Below are positions 26,054 to 33,626 of a DNA stretch of 64,000 nucleotides, in pieces; positions within the stretch are counted from its first letter, which is position 1, and every line of letters starts with the position of its first letter. Source of the stretch: Ramlibacter henchirensis (GTDB taxonomy: Bacteria > Pseudomonadota > Gammaproteobacteria > Burkholderiales > Burkholderiaceae_C). The notes beneath the pieces were generated by a model that worked only from the letters and a program-made list of their open reading frames with translations, was not told where the DNA came from and made no database searches. Location of the stretch: positions 930,001 through 994,000 of the forward strand of contig NZ_SMLM01000002.1 in the NCBI RefSeq assembly GCF_004682015.1, read 5' to 3'. The translations under genes were made by a program, and so were the position numbers.

Positions 26054-26127
26054 GTCGCAAGTTGGACTTGCGACGCTGCAAGTTCGACACCTAACGCCGA
26101 CCATGTAGTCCACTGAACCTCAGTTCA
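26054..26127. promoter_or_regulatory. Hairpin and operator-like repeats upstream of alpA
   Basis: GTCGCAAGT-tgg-ACTTGCGAC (26054-26074) is a perfect 9-bp palindrome; a related imperfect copy sits at 25982-26003, and GCAAGTTCGA recurs. Next to the start, TGAAC-ctca-GTTCA (26114-26127) is repeated once more as GTTCA just before the ATG. These could be binding sites for the AlpA regulator or a packaging/regulatory element of the satellite. Confidence 0.35.
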
Positions 26128-26139
26128 ACGGAGTTCAGG

Positions 26140-26361
26140 ATGAAGGGTATGCCTTCGAAGGTGAAGGCCGCGCTCTTGCGCGAGGCCGAAGTTCAGGTGA
26201 TTTCAGGATTGGGGCACTCGAGTCTCTACGCTGCCATGAGGGACGGTCGCTTTCCGCGGCCAGTCCGTGTGGGACCTCGCACGGTTCGGTGGGTGGCGAC
26301 AGAGGTAGACGCCTTCATCAAGAGGCGCATCGCCGAACGGGATGCTACGCAGGCGACGTAG
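26140..26361 (+). CDS. alpA: AlpA-family phage/satellite transcriptional regulator
   Basis: A 73-aa protein, normal length for AlpA/ogr-like excisionase-type regulators. It has the MerR-like winged-helix pattern EVQVISGLGHSSLYAAMRDG followed by FPRPVRVGPRTVRWVATEVDAFIKRR. In P4-like satellites such proteins control integrase and excision or late genes. GGAG sits 6 bases before ATG 26140. No integrase gene is visible nearby, so its target may be the repeats just upstream or a recombinase outside the window. Confidence 0.82.
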   Translation: MKGMPSKVKAALLREAEVQVISGLGHSSLYAAMRDGRFPRPVRVGPRTVRWVATEVDAFIKRRIAERDATQAT

Positions 26362-26943
26362 CGCCGTGCATCCACATAGATGCGCGGAGCATCGCGCGTC
26401 CTTGTCTCTTTTCCCCCAACCGCGGCAGGCGGTTGCACTCTGGAATAAGTGCGGCACGTGCTCGTGGCGCACCGGGCGTGCGCGCACATCGCTCGCGTGT
26501 GGGCGATCTCTTGCGGGCGGCCGCGCGTGAGCAGCGCGTGTACTCCACGGTCGCCTGACGACTCGCAAACTGTAAATGGTTGCGGTTGAGGCATCCACGC
26601 CTCGCCGCCACAGGAGAAACCCAGTGTCATCACCACATGAAGGGTTGGGCGGTGCCGTTCGCCTTCTGCGACCGCATCGCGGCGGCGAATCTCCATTCGT
26701 CCGAACGGCTACATGCACGGTGGGAGCCCCAGCGACGTGGACGACTACATCACCGCACAGGTGAGAGGCGTGCTGCCCGCGGCCGCGCCCCCACGACAAC
26801 CACTAGAGACTGCCCCGTGTAGGAAGTGTGGGGTGTAAGCGCTCCGCACTCTCTTTTTTTCTTTAGACCAATCAAACAAGCACGTTCCTCGCGTCCCCGT
26901 TGGGGAGGGGCGCGAACTTGCTACACCGCCTACACAAATCATC
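26362..26943. other. Gap between alpA and primase, candidate replication origin
   Basis: No credible gene in 580 bases. GTGTAGG, GTGTGGG and GTGTAAG follow one another at 26817-26839, and two inverted copies (CTACACC- and CCTACAC-type, 26920-26935) lie directly before the primase start. In between are a T-rich run (26852-26865) and a small TCCCC/GGGGA hairpin (26894-26906). P4-type replicons bind their alpha primase to short iterons near the gene, so this is a plausible origin. It is inference from repeats only. Confidence 0.35.
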
Positions 26944-29175
26944 ATGAAGCACAATCAAGAAAATCTCGCGCGTCTCGTGGAACAACAGAAAACCCGCCTG
27001 AGGTTCAAGAAGGCGTTTCACGGCAAAGGGAAAGCGGTGATTCAGCTTATCCCGTCGCCCGGTTCCGCGGGCAGCGCTCGAACGCTCTCCGGCACGCTCA
27101 ACAAGCTCGATAACGAGATCAGCCGCGCGAACGCCAGCGGCTATGGAGTCGCCCTCACGGTGAACACAGTCAAAGGCGGGCGCCGTCGTTCTGAAGATGT
27201 CGAGCGAATCAATGCTGTGTTTATCGATGACGACTCCGGACACAGCGAGCCGAGCACGTACATCGATCTCCCCTGCCCCCCGCACGTCCTTGTTCGCACG
27301 TCGCCCGGCAAGTACCACGCGCACTGGCTCGTTTCGGACTGCTCGGTCGCGGACTTCGGACAGCTTCAGAAACAACTCGCCGCAAGATTCTCGACGGATG
27401 CGGTGATCCACGACACTCCTCGAGCCATGCGGATGCCGGGCACGCTGAACTGGAAGGTCAATCCGCCATTCATGGCTGAGATGTTGGCCTGCGACCTCAG
27501 TCGCGCGCGGTACTCGGTTGAGCAGTTGGTGCAAGGACTCGGCCTGCGGCCGCTCGTCTCCCCGCCGGCCGCCGTGGCGAGTTCGGACGCGCGCCATCCA
27601 ACCGATATCGATTGGCACGATGTCGAGAGCGCGCTTCAGTCGATTGACCCCGAGAGCCGCAGCAACTGGTTGGCAGTGGGGATGGCACTGCACAGCACCG
27701 GGGATGAGCAACGTGCCCGCCAGGTCTGGGATGTTTGGTCAAGGAGGTCGGCGAAGTTCGAGGCCGGCGAACAACAGCGGGCTTGGGTTGGCTTTGATGC
27801 GTCCCGCGGTCTCACTGTTCGGACGATCTTCCACATGGCTGGCAAGGGTGGATGGGAGTCTTCCGTCACGGACGACATGGACTTCGCCGAGATGTTCGCG
27901 AAAATCAATGAAAAGACTTTGCGCTTCGACCCGCAGTCAAACCGCTGGTACCGGTTTGAAGGCGTTGTGTGGGTCGAAAGCAAGGATGCGGCCCTCCAAG
28001 AGCTTCACGACTTCGTAAAACGTGTAAGTCGTTCGCCCAGAGGCCTCGATGAACTCGGTCTTGGGAAGCGGATGCGCACTGCGGCGGCGATGCGCGCCGT
28101 GATCTCCCACATGGAGCTTCTTCGCTACCTTCACGTCAATGTCGCCGACTTCGATGCAGACCCGAACCTGTTCGCTGTCCGTAATGGTGTGGTCGACCTG
28201 CGCACCGGTTTGTTCCGTGCCGCACGTCCCGAAGACATGCTTCGGCTCCAGGCCGACGCGCCGTTCGAAGAAGGTGCAACGGCACCACGCTTCAAGTCAT
28301 TTGTGCTTCAGGTTTGTCAAGCAGACAAGGAACTCGTGCGGGACCTGATGCTGTGCGTTGGTTACACCATGTTCGGGCACACGAGGGAACAGAAGTTCTT
28401 CATGCTTCATGGCGGCGGCTCGAATGGAAAGGGCGTGTTCACTCGTTTGGTGAAGCGTGTAATGGGAACGTACGCGGCGACGATCGCGCCGAATGTTTTG
28501 GCGAGGGCCTACTCAGGAAATCCGAATTCGCCAAGCCCAGCCCTCGCCCAACTGCAGGGTCCACGTCTAATCTTGTGTTCCGAGGGCGTGTCGAGCGGCG
28601 CGGTCGACGATGCATTCGTGAAGCAGATCGCCGGTGGCGACGAGATCACGGCACGGCATGCGTACGGCCCGATGTGCACCTTCAAGCCGACCGGAAAGCT
28701 TTGGCTGACCACCAATCGAACGCCCAGGATTGCTCACGACGACGGTGCGATGTGGCGGCGCATCGCTCCGCTCCCGTTTCACGCATCATTTCGGGACGCC
28801 CAGGTGGATACCGCCTTGGAGGAGAAGCTCTGGGCTGATGAGCGCGTTGGGATTCTGCGTCTGCTGGTTCATTCTGCGGTCAAGTACCACGCCAATGGCG
28901 GATTAGCTACTTCAGAGGCGTCTAAGAACTTCATCCGCAGTCTTCGGCGCGAGGCGGACCCGGTGCAGTGGTGGGTCAGTACAGCGTGCGTGCGAAATGA
29001 ACGCAGCAAAATGCGGGCCGCCGATGCACACGCGCACTTTTTGCGTTTCGCTGATGCCAAGGGCGTTCCCGGCGTTGATGTGAGGGCGTGGTCTCGCCGG
29101 CTTAGGGATCTCGGCTTTGAGGCACGTCGAGACGCGCAAGGCATGTACTACGTGGGCTTGAGACTCAAGAGCTGA
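26944..29175 (+). CDS. P4-alpha/D5-like primase-helicase
   Basis: A 743-aa replication protein. Residues about 80-190 form a RepB-like primase domain (AVFIDDDSG with the acidic metal ligands, then HVLVRTSPGKYHAHWLV and the MRMPGTLNWK segment). Residues about 218-300 look like a PriCT-type module (DWHDVESALQSIDPESRSNW). The C-terminal half is an SF3 helicase: Walker A GGGSNGKGVFTRL, Walker B-like RLILCSEG, and sensor segment GKLWLTTNRTPR. Such proteins initiate replication of P4-like satellites and some plasmids. The upstream iteron-like repeats and AlpA support a satellite core. No strong ribosome binding site precedes ATG 26944. Confidence 0.88.
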   Translation: MKHNQENLARLVEQQKTRLRFKKAFHGKGKAVIQLIPSPGSAGSARTLSGTLNKLDNEISRANASGYGVALTVNTVKGGRRRSEDVERINAVFIDDDSGHSEPSTYIDLPCPPHVLVRTSPGKYHAHWLVSDCSVADFGQLQKQLAARFSTDAVIHDTPRAMRMPGTLNWKVNPPFMAEMLACDLSRARYSVEQLVQGLGLRPLVSPPAAVASSDARHPTDIDWHDVESALQSIDPESRSNWLAVGMALHSTGDEQRARQVWDVWSRRSAKFEAGEQQRAWVGFDASRGLTVRTIFHMAGKGGWESSVTDDMDFAEMFAKINEKTLRFDPQSNRWYRFEGVVWVESKDAALQELHDFVKRVSRSPRGLDELGLGKRMRTAAAMRAVISHMELLRYLHVNVADFDADPNLFAVRNGVVDLRTGLFRAARPEDMLRLQADAPFEEGATAPRFKSFVLQVCQADKELVRDLMLCVGYTMFGHTREQKFFMLHGGGSNGKGVFTRLVKRVMGTYAATIAPNVLARAYSGNPNSPSPALAQLQGPRLILCSEGVSSGAVDDAFVKQIAGGDEITARHAYGPMCTFKPTGKLWLTTNRTPRIAHDDGAMWRRIAPLPFHASFRDAQVDTALEEKLWADERVGILRLLVHSAVKYHANGGLATSEASKNFIRSLRREADPVQWWVSTACVRNERSKMRAADAHAHFLRFADAKGVPGVDVRAWSRRLRDLGFEARRDAQGMYYVGLRLKS

Positions 29176-29194
29176 GGTGTCCGGGCTTTCAAGT

Positions 29195-29218
29195 CCGCCG
29201 CGCGCATTCGCGCGGCGG
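29195..29218 (+). terminator. Strong hairpin after the primase gene
   Basis: CCGCCGCGCG, loop catt, CGCGCGGCGG: a perfect 10-bp GC stem 19 bases after the primase stop. No T-run follows, so it is either a Rho-independent-like pause site or an mRNA 3' stabiliser and not a classical terminator. Confidence 0.4.
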
Positions 29219-29362
29219 GCGTGGACTGCACGGCCGCAGCGGCGGGCCGGCCGGCCCGACACGATAAGCGCCGCGTCGGCGCCCCTGATCATCGGTTGTT
29301 CTGTGCTGGAACGCAGAGCTGGCCACTCCGCGATCGAGCGCAGCAGGTCGCCCACGCAGTCA

Positions 29363-29391
29363 ACTTAGGATAACTAGGCGTTTACGTGGGT
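29363..29391 (+). repeat. Candidate recombinase core site R3 (11-7-11)
   Basis: Arm ACTTAGGATAA, spacer CTAGGCG, arm TTTACGTGGGT. The closest relative is R2 (9 of 11 left-arm and 10 of 11 right-arm positions). It lies in the 326-base gap between the primase and the PIN/ImmA/XRE operon; the rest of that gap holds nothing else I recognise. Confidence 0.6.
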
Positions 29392-29501
29392 CAGGTCGCG
29401 GCACACGCTTCAATGCGGCGGATATTCAGAGCGTCAGACCTGAGCGTTTGACTGCTTGCAAATTGCGTAGGTTCGCTGAGGGCGGCCAGCCGTCTGGTCG
29501 G

Positions 29502-30125
29502 TCAATCGCCAAGAGGGTAGAGCAATGAAGGATCACACAGAGCCCGCACCTCCATGACATACGCGTCGATCGCCTCCCGCACGCTCGGCTCACCCGCATC
29601 GCACCTGCTCCCCATGATGATGAGGATGGCCTTATCGATATGCCGGTACGGACAGACGTTTTGTCGCAGCCAAAGGAGCCCGAATCGGTTCAGCGCGGCA
29701 CCGAGCACCTGTTCCACAGTAACCACCCTGCCTGCGAAAACGCCTCGCAATTCGGGCGCGGCGGCCGAGAGCGCGCGGAGGGCTCGCTTGTCTCCTGTCA
29801 GCAGGCACAGATCACGATCCATGTGCATCGCAGAAAGCAACACGGCTTCTCCAGCGTCAATGCCTTGCACGTCCTGCAGTTCGGTCAGAAGAGTGACATC
29901 AGGTGGGAGGCCGACGGAGGCGCAAAGATCAAGCGCAACCTGGGCAGCTTCGGTGCAGTGGAACACCCGCCCGTCGGGCTTTTGAAGCGCCTTCTGCGCC
30001 CTGAATCGCAACGAGGTGAGCGTAATGCACCCCTTCCAATCTGTGTTCAGCAGAGCGGGGATATGCGGCAGCAGCCCCCAGTGCGCCAGCTTTGCAGCCG
30101 CGTCGATGTCGATCGCAAGTCTCAC
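29502..30125 (-). CDS. PIN-like domain protein (putative RNase)
   Basis: A 207-aa protein with the acidic skeleton of PIN-fold nucleases: an N-terminal LAIDIDAAAKL (first Asp), GIDAGEAVLLSAM near residue 88 (Asp/Glu) and LCLLTGDKRALRAL (third Asp) near residue 107. PIN proteins in toxin-antitoxin loci cut RNA. It is the last gene of an XRE-ImmA/IrrE-PIN operon; its GTG start shares one base with the TAG stop of the metallopeptidase gene, so it is translationally coupled. The C-terminal 70 residues do not belong to the core and are unassigned. Confidence 0.75.
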   Translation of the reverse strand: MRLAIDIDAAAKLAHWGLLPHIPALLNTDWKGCITLTSLRFRAQKALQKPDGRVFHCTEAAQVALDLCASVGLPPDVTLLTELQDVQGIDAGEAVLLSAMHMDRDLCLLTGDKRALRALSAAAPELRGVFAGRVVTVEQVLGAALNRFGLLWLRQNVCPYRHIDKAILIIMGSRCDAGEPSVREAIDAYVMEVRALCDPSLLYPLGD

Positions 30126-31150
30126 TATCGTTGCTGAACCGCGGCCCAGCCGGTGATCCGGGCTACTAGCTCCTGGAGGTCTTCTGCGATCAGGTCCATT
30201 CGCAGATGCGCCTGCAGGTGCCCGATCAGCGTCGCCTCAGGATTGACGTCCTCGCTAAGGAAGCGCAGGGCCATCATTGCCTCCGGCCAACGTTTGGAGA
30301 GGAACGCATTGCGCAGCACAAAGTGCCCGGCCTCGATCCGGAACCGCGCAGCCGCCTCTCGCCCTTTCACGGCCAGTTCGACCGGCGAGGCGTTTGATGG
30401 CCACGTTGCCACTTCTAATTCAACCTCTTTGCCCCCCAAGAGCTGCAAAGCGAACTCGTCTGCCTCGGTCTCCTGGGGATCCGAGGAGGACTCAGCCAGG
30501 TACTCGGTCGTCTCCTGGAGTGAGATGTCCACGATGCTGCTGCCGGCCTTCAGGTGACCACGCACGATGTGACCTATCTCGTGAGCCAGGATGAAGCTAA
30601 GCCAAGCGCGCGAAGACTTCTTCTTGGCCACGACGATCACCGGGCGGTCGCCCACCTGCAGCGCGGCGCCATCCATCTTGCGCACGCCCACCGGTAGGTG
30701 CGGCAGCGGAATAACCGGAATGCCGTGCGACCAGCACATCTCGAGCAGACCGTCAAAGCTAAGCAATCCAGACTGCACGCTCCTGGCGAGGCGCCGCAAC
30801 TCGGCGGTGTCCTGCGGCAGCTGCCTGTAGGGCTGCTCCATTGATCCAAGAACCGCCTGCGCCAAGGAGGAAGCAATGAAGCTGGCCGAGGCTAGGGAGG
30901 ATTCGGGGAGATTGCTGCTGTGCTTATAGGCTAGCCGAGAGACCGCCCCCTTAGGTACGAGACGCCCTTCGGTCAGTGCCTGTAGTTCCACGCTCAAACG
31001 CCGACTTAGGTGGACGGCGAGTTCGGCCACTCCATCCGCCGACTTTTCCAGGACCGGGTCCCACCAATGCGGCAACAACTTGCGCACCTGCGCGCGCGTC
31101 AGGCCAAGCTGGGCAACTGTTTCGTAGAGTGTCTTGGCGGCTAACGTCAC
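30125..31150 (-). CDS. ImmA/IrrE-family metallopeptidase
   Basis: A 341-aa protein with the zinc-binding motif LAHEIGHIVRGHL at about residue 190 (HExxH) and a downstream SSSDPQETEADEFALQLLGG that provides the third ligand (E-x-x-A-D-x-F-A). The N-terminal 120 residues are helical, as in fused regulator-peptidases. ImmA/IrrE peptidases cleave XRE repressors to switch on mobile-element, stress or toxin genes. Here it overlaps the XRE-like gene by four bases (GTGA) and the PIN gene by one, so a switch in which it cleaves the upstream DNA-binding protein is a reasonable inference. Confidence 0.88.
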   Translation of the reverse strand: MTLAAKTLYETVAQLGLTRAQVRKLLPHWWDPVLEKSADGVAELAVHLSRRLSVELQALTEGRLVPKGAVSRLAYKHSSNLPESSLASASFIASSLAQAVLGSMEQPYRQLPQDTAELRRLARSVQSGLLSFDGLLEMCWSHGIPVIPLPHLPVGVRKMDGAALQVGDRPVIVVAKKKSSRAWLSFILAHEIGHIVRGHLKAGSSIVDISLQETTEYLAESSSDPQETEADEFALQLLGGKEVELEVATWPSNASPVELAVKGREAAARFRIEAGHFVLRNAFLSKRWPEAMMALRFLSEDVNPEATLIGHLQAHLRMDLIAEDLQELVARITGWAAVQQR

Positions 31151-31533
31151 GGCTGTCTCCCTCTGGATCTCTGATGAACGTGCCTAAGGAGTACAGGACC
31201 GACAGCCTCGATTACTGCTGCCAGCGCCTCGGCATGACTGGCGGAGCCATCCCAAGTACGGGCTAGTGCGTCACGTAGCCTTCGATTATCCACCTGCGCC
31301 GGAGATGAGTCTATTCCCGTTTTCAGCTCAATATGAGCATAGGCGAGTACCTTCCGGATGCTGGGCGGCACCGACTTCGTGCGCCCCGTCATGAACTTGG
31401 AAAGGGTTGGCTGCGCGACGTTGGCCTCACGCGCGAGTCGATTCGCCGGCATGTCGGCCGCTGCCAGATAGCGCTCCAACGCTGCGCGCGCCTTGATGGC
31501 TTCTGCCGTCGGCGGGCGTGCGATTCTGGGCAT
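31147..31533 (-). CDS. XRE-like helix-turn-helix protein
   Basis: A 128-aa protein with a helix-turn-helix at about residues 29-55 (MPANRLAREANVAQPTLSKF then MTGRTKSVPP), typical of XRE repressors. The C-terminal half is helical and ends in a basic tail. It heads the three-gene operon with the metallopeptidase and PIN-like protein and starts 23 bases from the divergent sce7726-like gene, so it likely controls both directions. In ImmA/IrrE systems such a protein is often the peptidase substrate or antitoxin. Confidence 0.82.
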   Translation of the reverse strand: MPRIARPPTAEAIKARAALERYLAAADMPANRLAREANVAQPTLSKFMTGRTKSVPPSIRKVLAYAHIELKTGIDSSPAQVDNRRLRDALARTWDGSASHAEALAAVIEAVGPVLLRHVHQRSRGRQP

Positions 31534-31556
31534 ATATTCCTAGTATAATCGCCGTG
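31534..31556. promoter_or_regulatory. 23-base bidirectional promoter with overlapping -10 elements
   Basis: The whole gap between two divergent ATG codons contains TATAAT (31544-31549) on the plus strand, and the complement reads TATACT across 31542-31547. Each -10 is 7-8 bases from a start codon, so both transcripts would be leaderless or nearly so. No good -35 is visible for either. Confidence 0.45.
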
Positions 31557-32213
31557 ATGCAGCCGACGTCAATCTCCGAGAGGGAGCTTCGTGCGTACAT
31601 ACGGGACTTGCTCGCTTCGCGCGCAATGCGAGAAGGCTCGCGCATGTTCGAAGAACTCCAGATTGAGCACGGCTCCGCCCGGGTCGACTTGGCCTTGATT
31701 GGCTCGGAGCTACAAGCGTACGAGCTCAAGAGCGACGCGGACGACTTCGGTCGGCTGCACAATCAGATCCATGCGTACAACCGTGTGTTCGATCGCATCA
31801 CCATCGTGACTGGACCGCTTCATGCCCAAGGTGCGCTGAAGATCGTTCCGTCCTGGTGGGGGGTCATGTGCGTAAGCCGGAATGCCGCCGGGGCGCTGGT
31901 GGGTGAGACGCTGCGCGAAGCAAGCTTGCACGATCGGCAAGATCCTCAGAGCATAGCCATGCTCTTGTGGCGGGATGAGGCCCTCCTGGCACTGCAGGCT
32001 GAAGCCGAACAGCACAAGACCAGCACACGCGCCACGCGCACGCAGCTGCAGGCTGAGCTCGCACGCACGCTCGGATTGAGCGCACTGCGAACTGCCGTGG
32101 CTCAGTTCCTGCTGAACCGGACTTTTAGCATCAAAGTGCCGACGCGGTCAGCACCAAGTGGTGGCTTGTCGCATCCCGACGCCAACTACTTGGATTCCCG
32201 TTTCCAACTTTAG
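31557..32213 (+). CDS. sce7726-family protein (PD-(D/E)XK-like)
   Basis: A 218-aa protein. The N-terminal half is characteristic of the sce7726 family: RELRAYIRDLL, then ELQIEHGSARVDLALIGSEL and AYELKSDADDFGRLHNQIHA, followed by FDRITIVTG. The D-x-n-E-x-K triad (RVDLAL and YELKSD) is that of a PD-(D/E)XK nuclease. ATG 31557 starts the conserved region. The family is commonly next to a Beta-protein gene, as here, and its function is unknown. The last 27 codons overlap the convergent Beta-protein gene. Probably a nuclease of a defence or toxin-antitoxin module; that is inference. Confidence 0.82.
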   Translation: MQPTSISERELRAYIRDLLASRAMREGSRMFEELQIEHGSARVDLALIGSELQAYELKSDADDFGRLHNQIHAYNRVFDRITIVTGPLHAQGALKIVPSWWGVMCVSRNAAGALVGETLREASLHDRQDPQSIAMLLWRDEALLALQAEAEQHKTSTRATRTQLQAELARTLGLSALRTAVAQFLLNRTFSIKVPTRSAPSGGLSHPDANYLDSRFQL

Positions 32214-33183
32214 GGTTCGTAGCGGCCTGCTCGTACTGCTTGTCACCGTAGCTAAAGGTGGACCCGCTGTAAATCGGATCGCTGATCAAGAGCTTCGATA
32301 GGCTTTTGTACTGGTTGGGCGCACCCTTTTTGAAGCCGCCGGCCTTGTACAGGCGCCAGAAGCTATCTGCCGCATACCGAATAGCCACAGACGGATTGAC
32401 CTGCAGGGGATCGACGTCCGGACCTAGCTCCGGGTTGCTCACAGTGTAGTCTGCGAAACGTACGACGTCGTATTCGGAGTGCTTACGCAGCAGCTTCCAG
32501 ATTTGCCACTCGACTCGTGGCAAGTCGTGAATGCCCTGTTTGATGCCGATCAAATTCATCGGGAAGGATCCTCCGGCCAGAGTGGTACTCGCGCAGCCGC
32601 TGGCAAGTGCGCTGGTCAGGTATGGCTGGATCGCCGTCCACTTGGGCGCCGGAGCTTGCGAGACGATCGAGCGCTGGTCGACCACCAGGTGCAGCGACTT
32701 TTTTGGCAGAGCGGCGCCGACACACAGCTTCACGATGTTCGTGACCGCCTCCGCGTGGTTGAACGGAGCCGCAATTCGAACAACGAACTCCGCGAAGGTC
32801 GCCAAAGCCTGAACGTCAGCGGGGGAGCCTGACAGCGTTGCTTGCGTGATAACAGGGATGATCTGGCGCTTCGTCGACTTGCGCAGCGAATCGCAAACAA
32901 CCCGCAAGAGTCTGGCTTGGTGCGGATAAGCCGGCGCGACGTGACTGACATCGATCACGAGCGGCACATCCTCGTGCAAGGCCTCCACGAGCTGCTTACT
33001 GGCTTTTTCTAGGTAGGCCGGGAGTTCCGCACGCAGACCTACGGAATCGGGTGTCGCGATGATGGGCAGCAGCTCGAGCAGCGGAACGATATGTTCCCAC
33101 TGGACTGGCGTCAAATTCTTCAGCGCAATGCGCTCACCCTGCTTCCATTTCAGGATGGGCATGTATTTCCAAGTCGTAGCCAT
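32131..33183 (-). CDS. Beta-protein family (T4 beta-like) protein
   Basis: A 350-aa protein of the Beta_protein family, recognised by the start MATTWKYMPILKWKQGE and the later blocks LPIIATPD, DVPLVIDVSH, RQIIPVITQA, LHLVVDQRSI and VRFADYTVSNPEL, which read as repeated strand-helix units of a barrel-like fold. Family members occur next to sce7726 proteins in scattered genomes and phages; no biochemical role is established to my knowledge. It is convergent with the sce7726-like gene and overlaps it by 83 bases, so the two 3' ends are interlocked. ATG 33183 is the family start. Confidence 0.82.
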   Translation of the reverse strand: MATTWKYMPILKWKQGERIALKNLTPVQWEHIVPLLELLPIIATPDSVGLRAELPAYLEKASKQLVEALHEDVPLVIDVSHVAPAYPHQARLLRVVCDSLRKSTKRQIIPVITQATLSGSPADVQALATFAEFVVRIAAPFNHAEAVTNIVKLCVGAALPKKSLHLVVDQRSIVSQAPAPKWTAIQPYLTSALASGCASTTLAGGSFPMNLIGIKQGIHDLPRVEWQIWKLLRKHSEYDVVRFADYTVSNPELGPDVDPLQVNPSVAIRYAADSFWRLYKAGGFKKGAPNQYKSLSKLLISDPIYSGSTFSYGDKQYEQAATNPKVGNGNPSSWRRDATSHHLVLTASAL

Positions 33184-33263
33184 TCCTCTTCCCTGCGTTA
33201 ATCGTGTGGCTGCTCTCGTTGAAGCCCTTGAGATGAGATGCGGGCAGATTCACCCACGGCAGT

Positions 33264-33536
33264 ATGGATGAGCTACGATGGCGATTCAAGCCGTTCGGCG
33301 TCTATGCCCTAGTAGGATTGACAGGGCCGGGACCTTGTCATTTCGCGAGCGCCAATCTCGATCAAGCAGAACGCTTGGGAGGCGCGTTGCTTCATGTGTG
33401 GCAGTTGCGGGCACCGGAAGACACTCTGACGACCAGCCATCATCGCTCCAGTAGGGCGTCACTCATCGCAGAAGCGAGCGAGATCGGCATGTCGCGCCGC
33501 GGCGCCTTACTGCGCACGCCTGTGTACGTTGGTTGA
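33264..33536 (+). CDS. Small open frame of doubtful status
   Basis: A 90-aa frame (starting MDELRWRFKPFGVYALVGL) in the gap before site R4. It has no recognised motif and no convincing ribosome binding site. The first third could be a real N-terminus, the rest is low in hydrophobic periodicity. It may be a remnant or not coding. Confidence 0.2.
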   Translation: MDELRWRFKPFGVYALVGLTGPGPCHFASANLDQAERLGGALLHVWQLRAPEDTLTTSHHRSSRASLIAEASEIGMSRRGALLRTPVYVG

Positions 33537-33582
33537 CGGTAACCCGGGCTGTGCGTTACCGCCAGTGTGCATAGGGAGGTAA

Positions 33583-33611
33583 CCCGCGTTAATTAGGCAT
33601 CTACGCGAGTA
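33583..33611 (+). repeat. Candidate recombinase core site R4 (11-7-11)
   Basis: Arm ACCCGCGTTAA, spacer TTAGGCA, arm TCTACGCGAGT. The outer eight bases of the arms pair at 7 of 8. It is preceded by GGTAACCC, which occurs again at 33537-33544 as an upstream copy. It separates the sce7726/Beta module from the membrane-protein/HNH module. Confidence 0.55.
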
Positions 33612-33626
33612 AGAAACGGGCGCCGC

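Noticed and set aside
26437..26465. Possible sixth recombinase-like site (left arm similar to R2, followed by GTGCGGC)
   Set aside because: One base too long in the arm and GGC shifted by one; right arm poor. Too weak without a computed score.
26203..26799. A 198-codon minus-strand frame between alpA and the primase
   Set aside because: It overlaps alpA in antisense, is Arg/His/Cys-rich and has no family resemblance.
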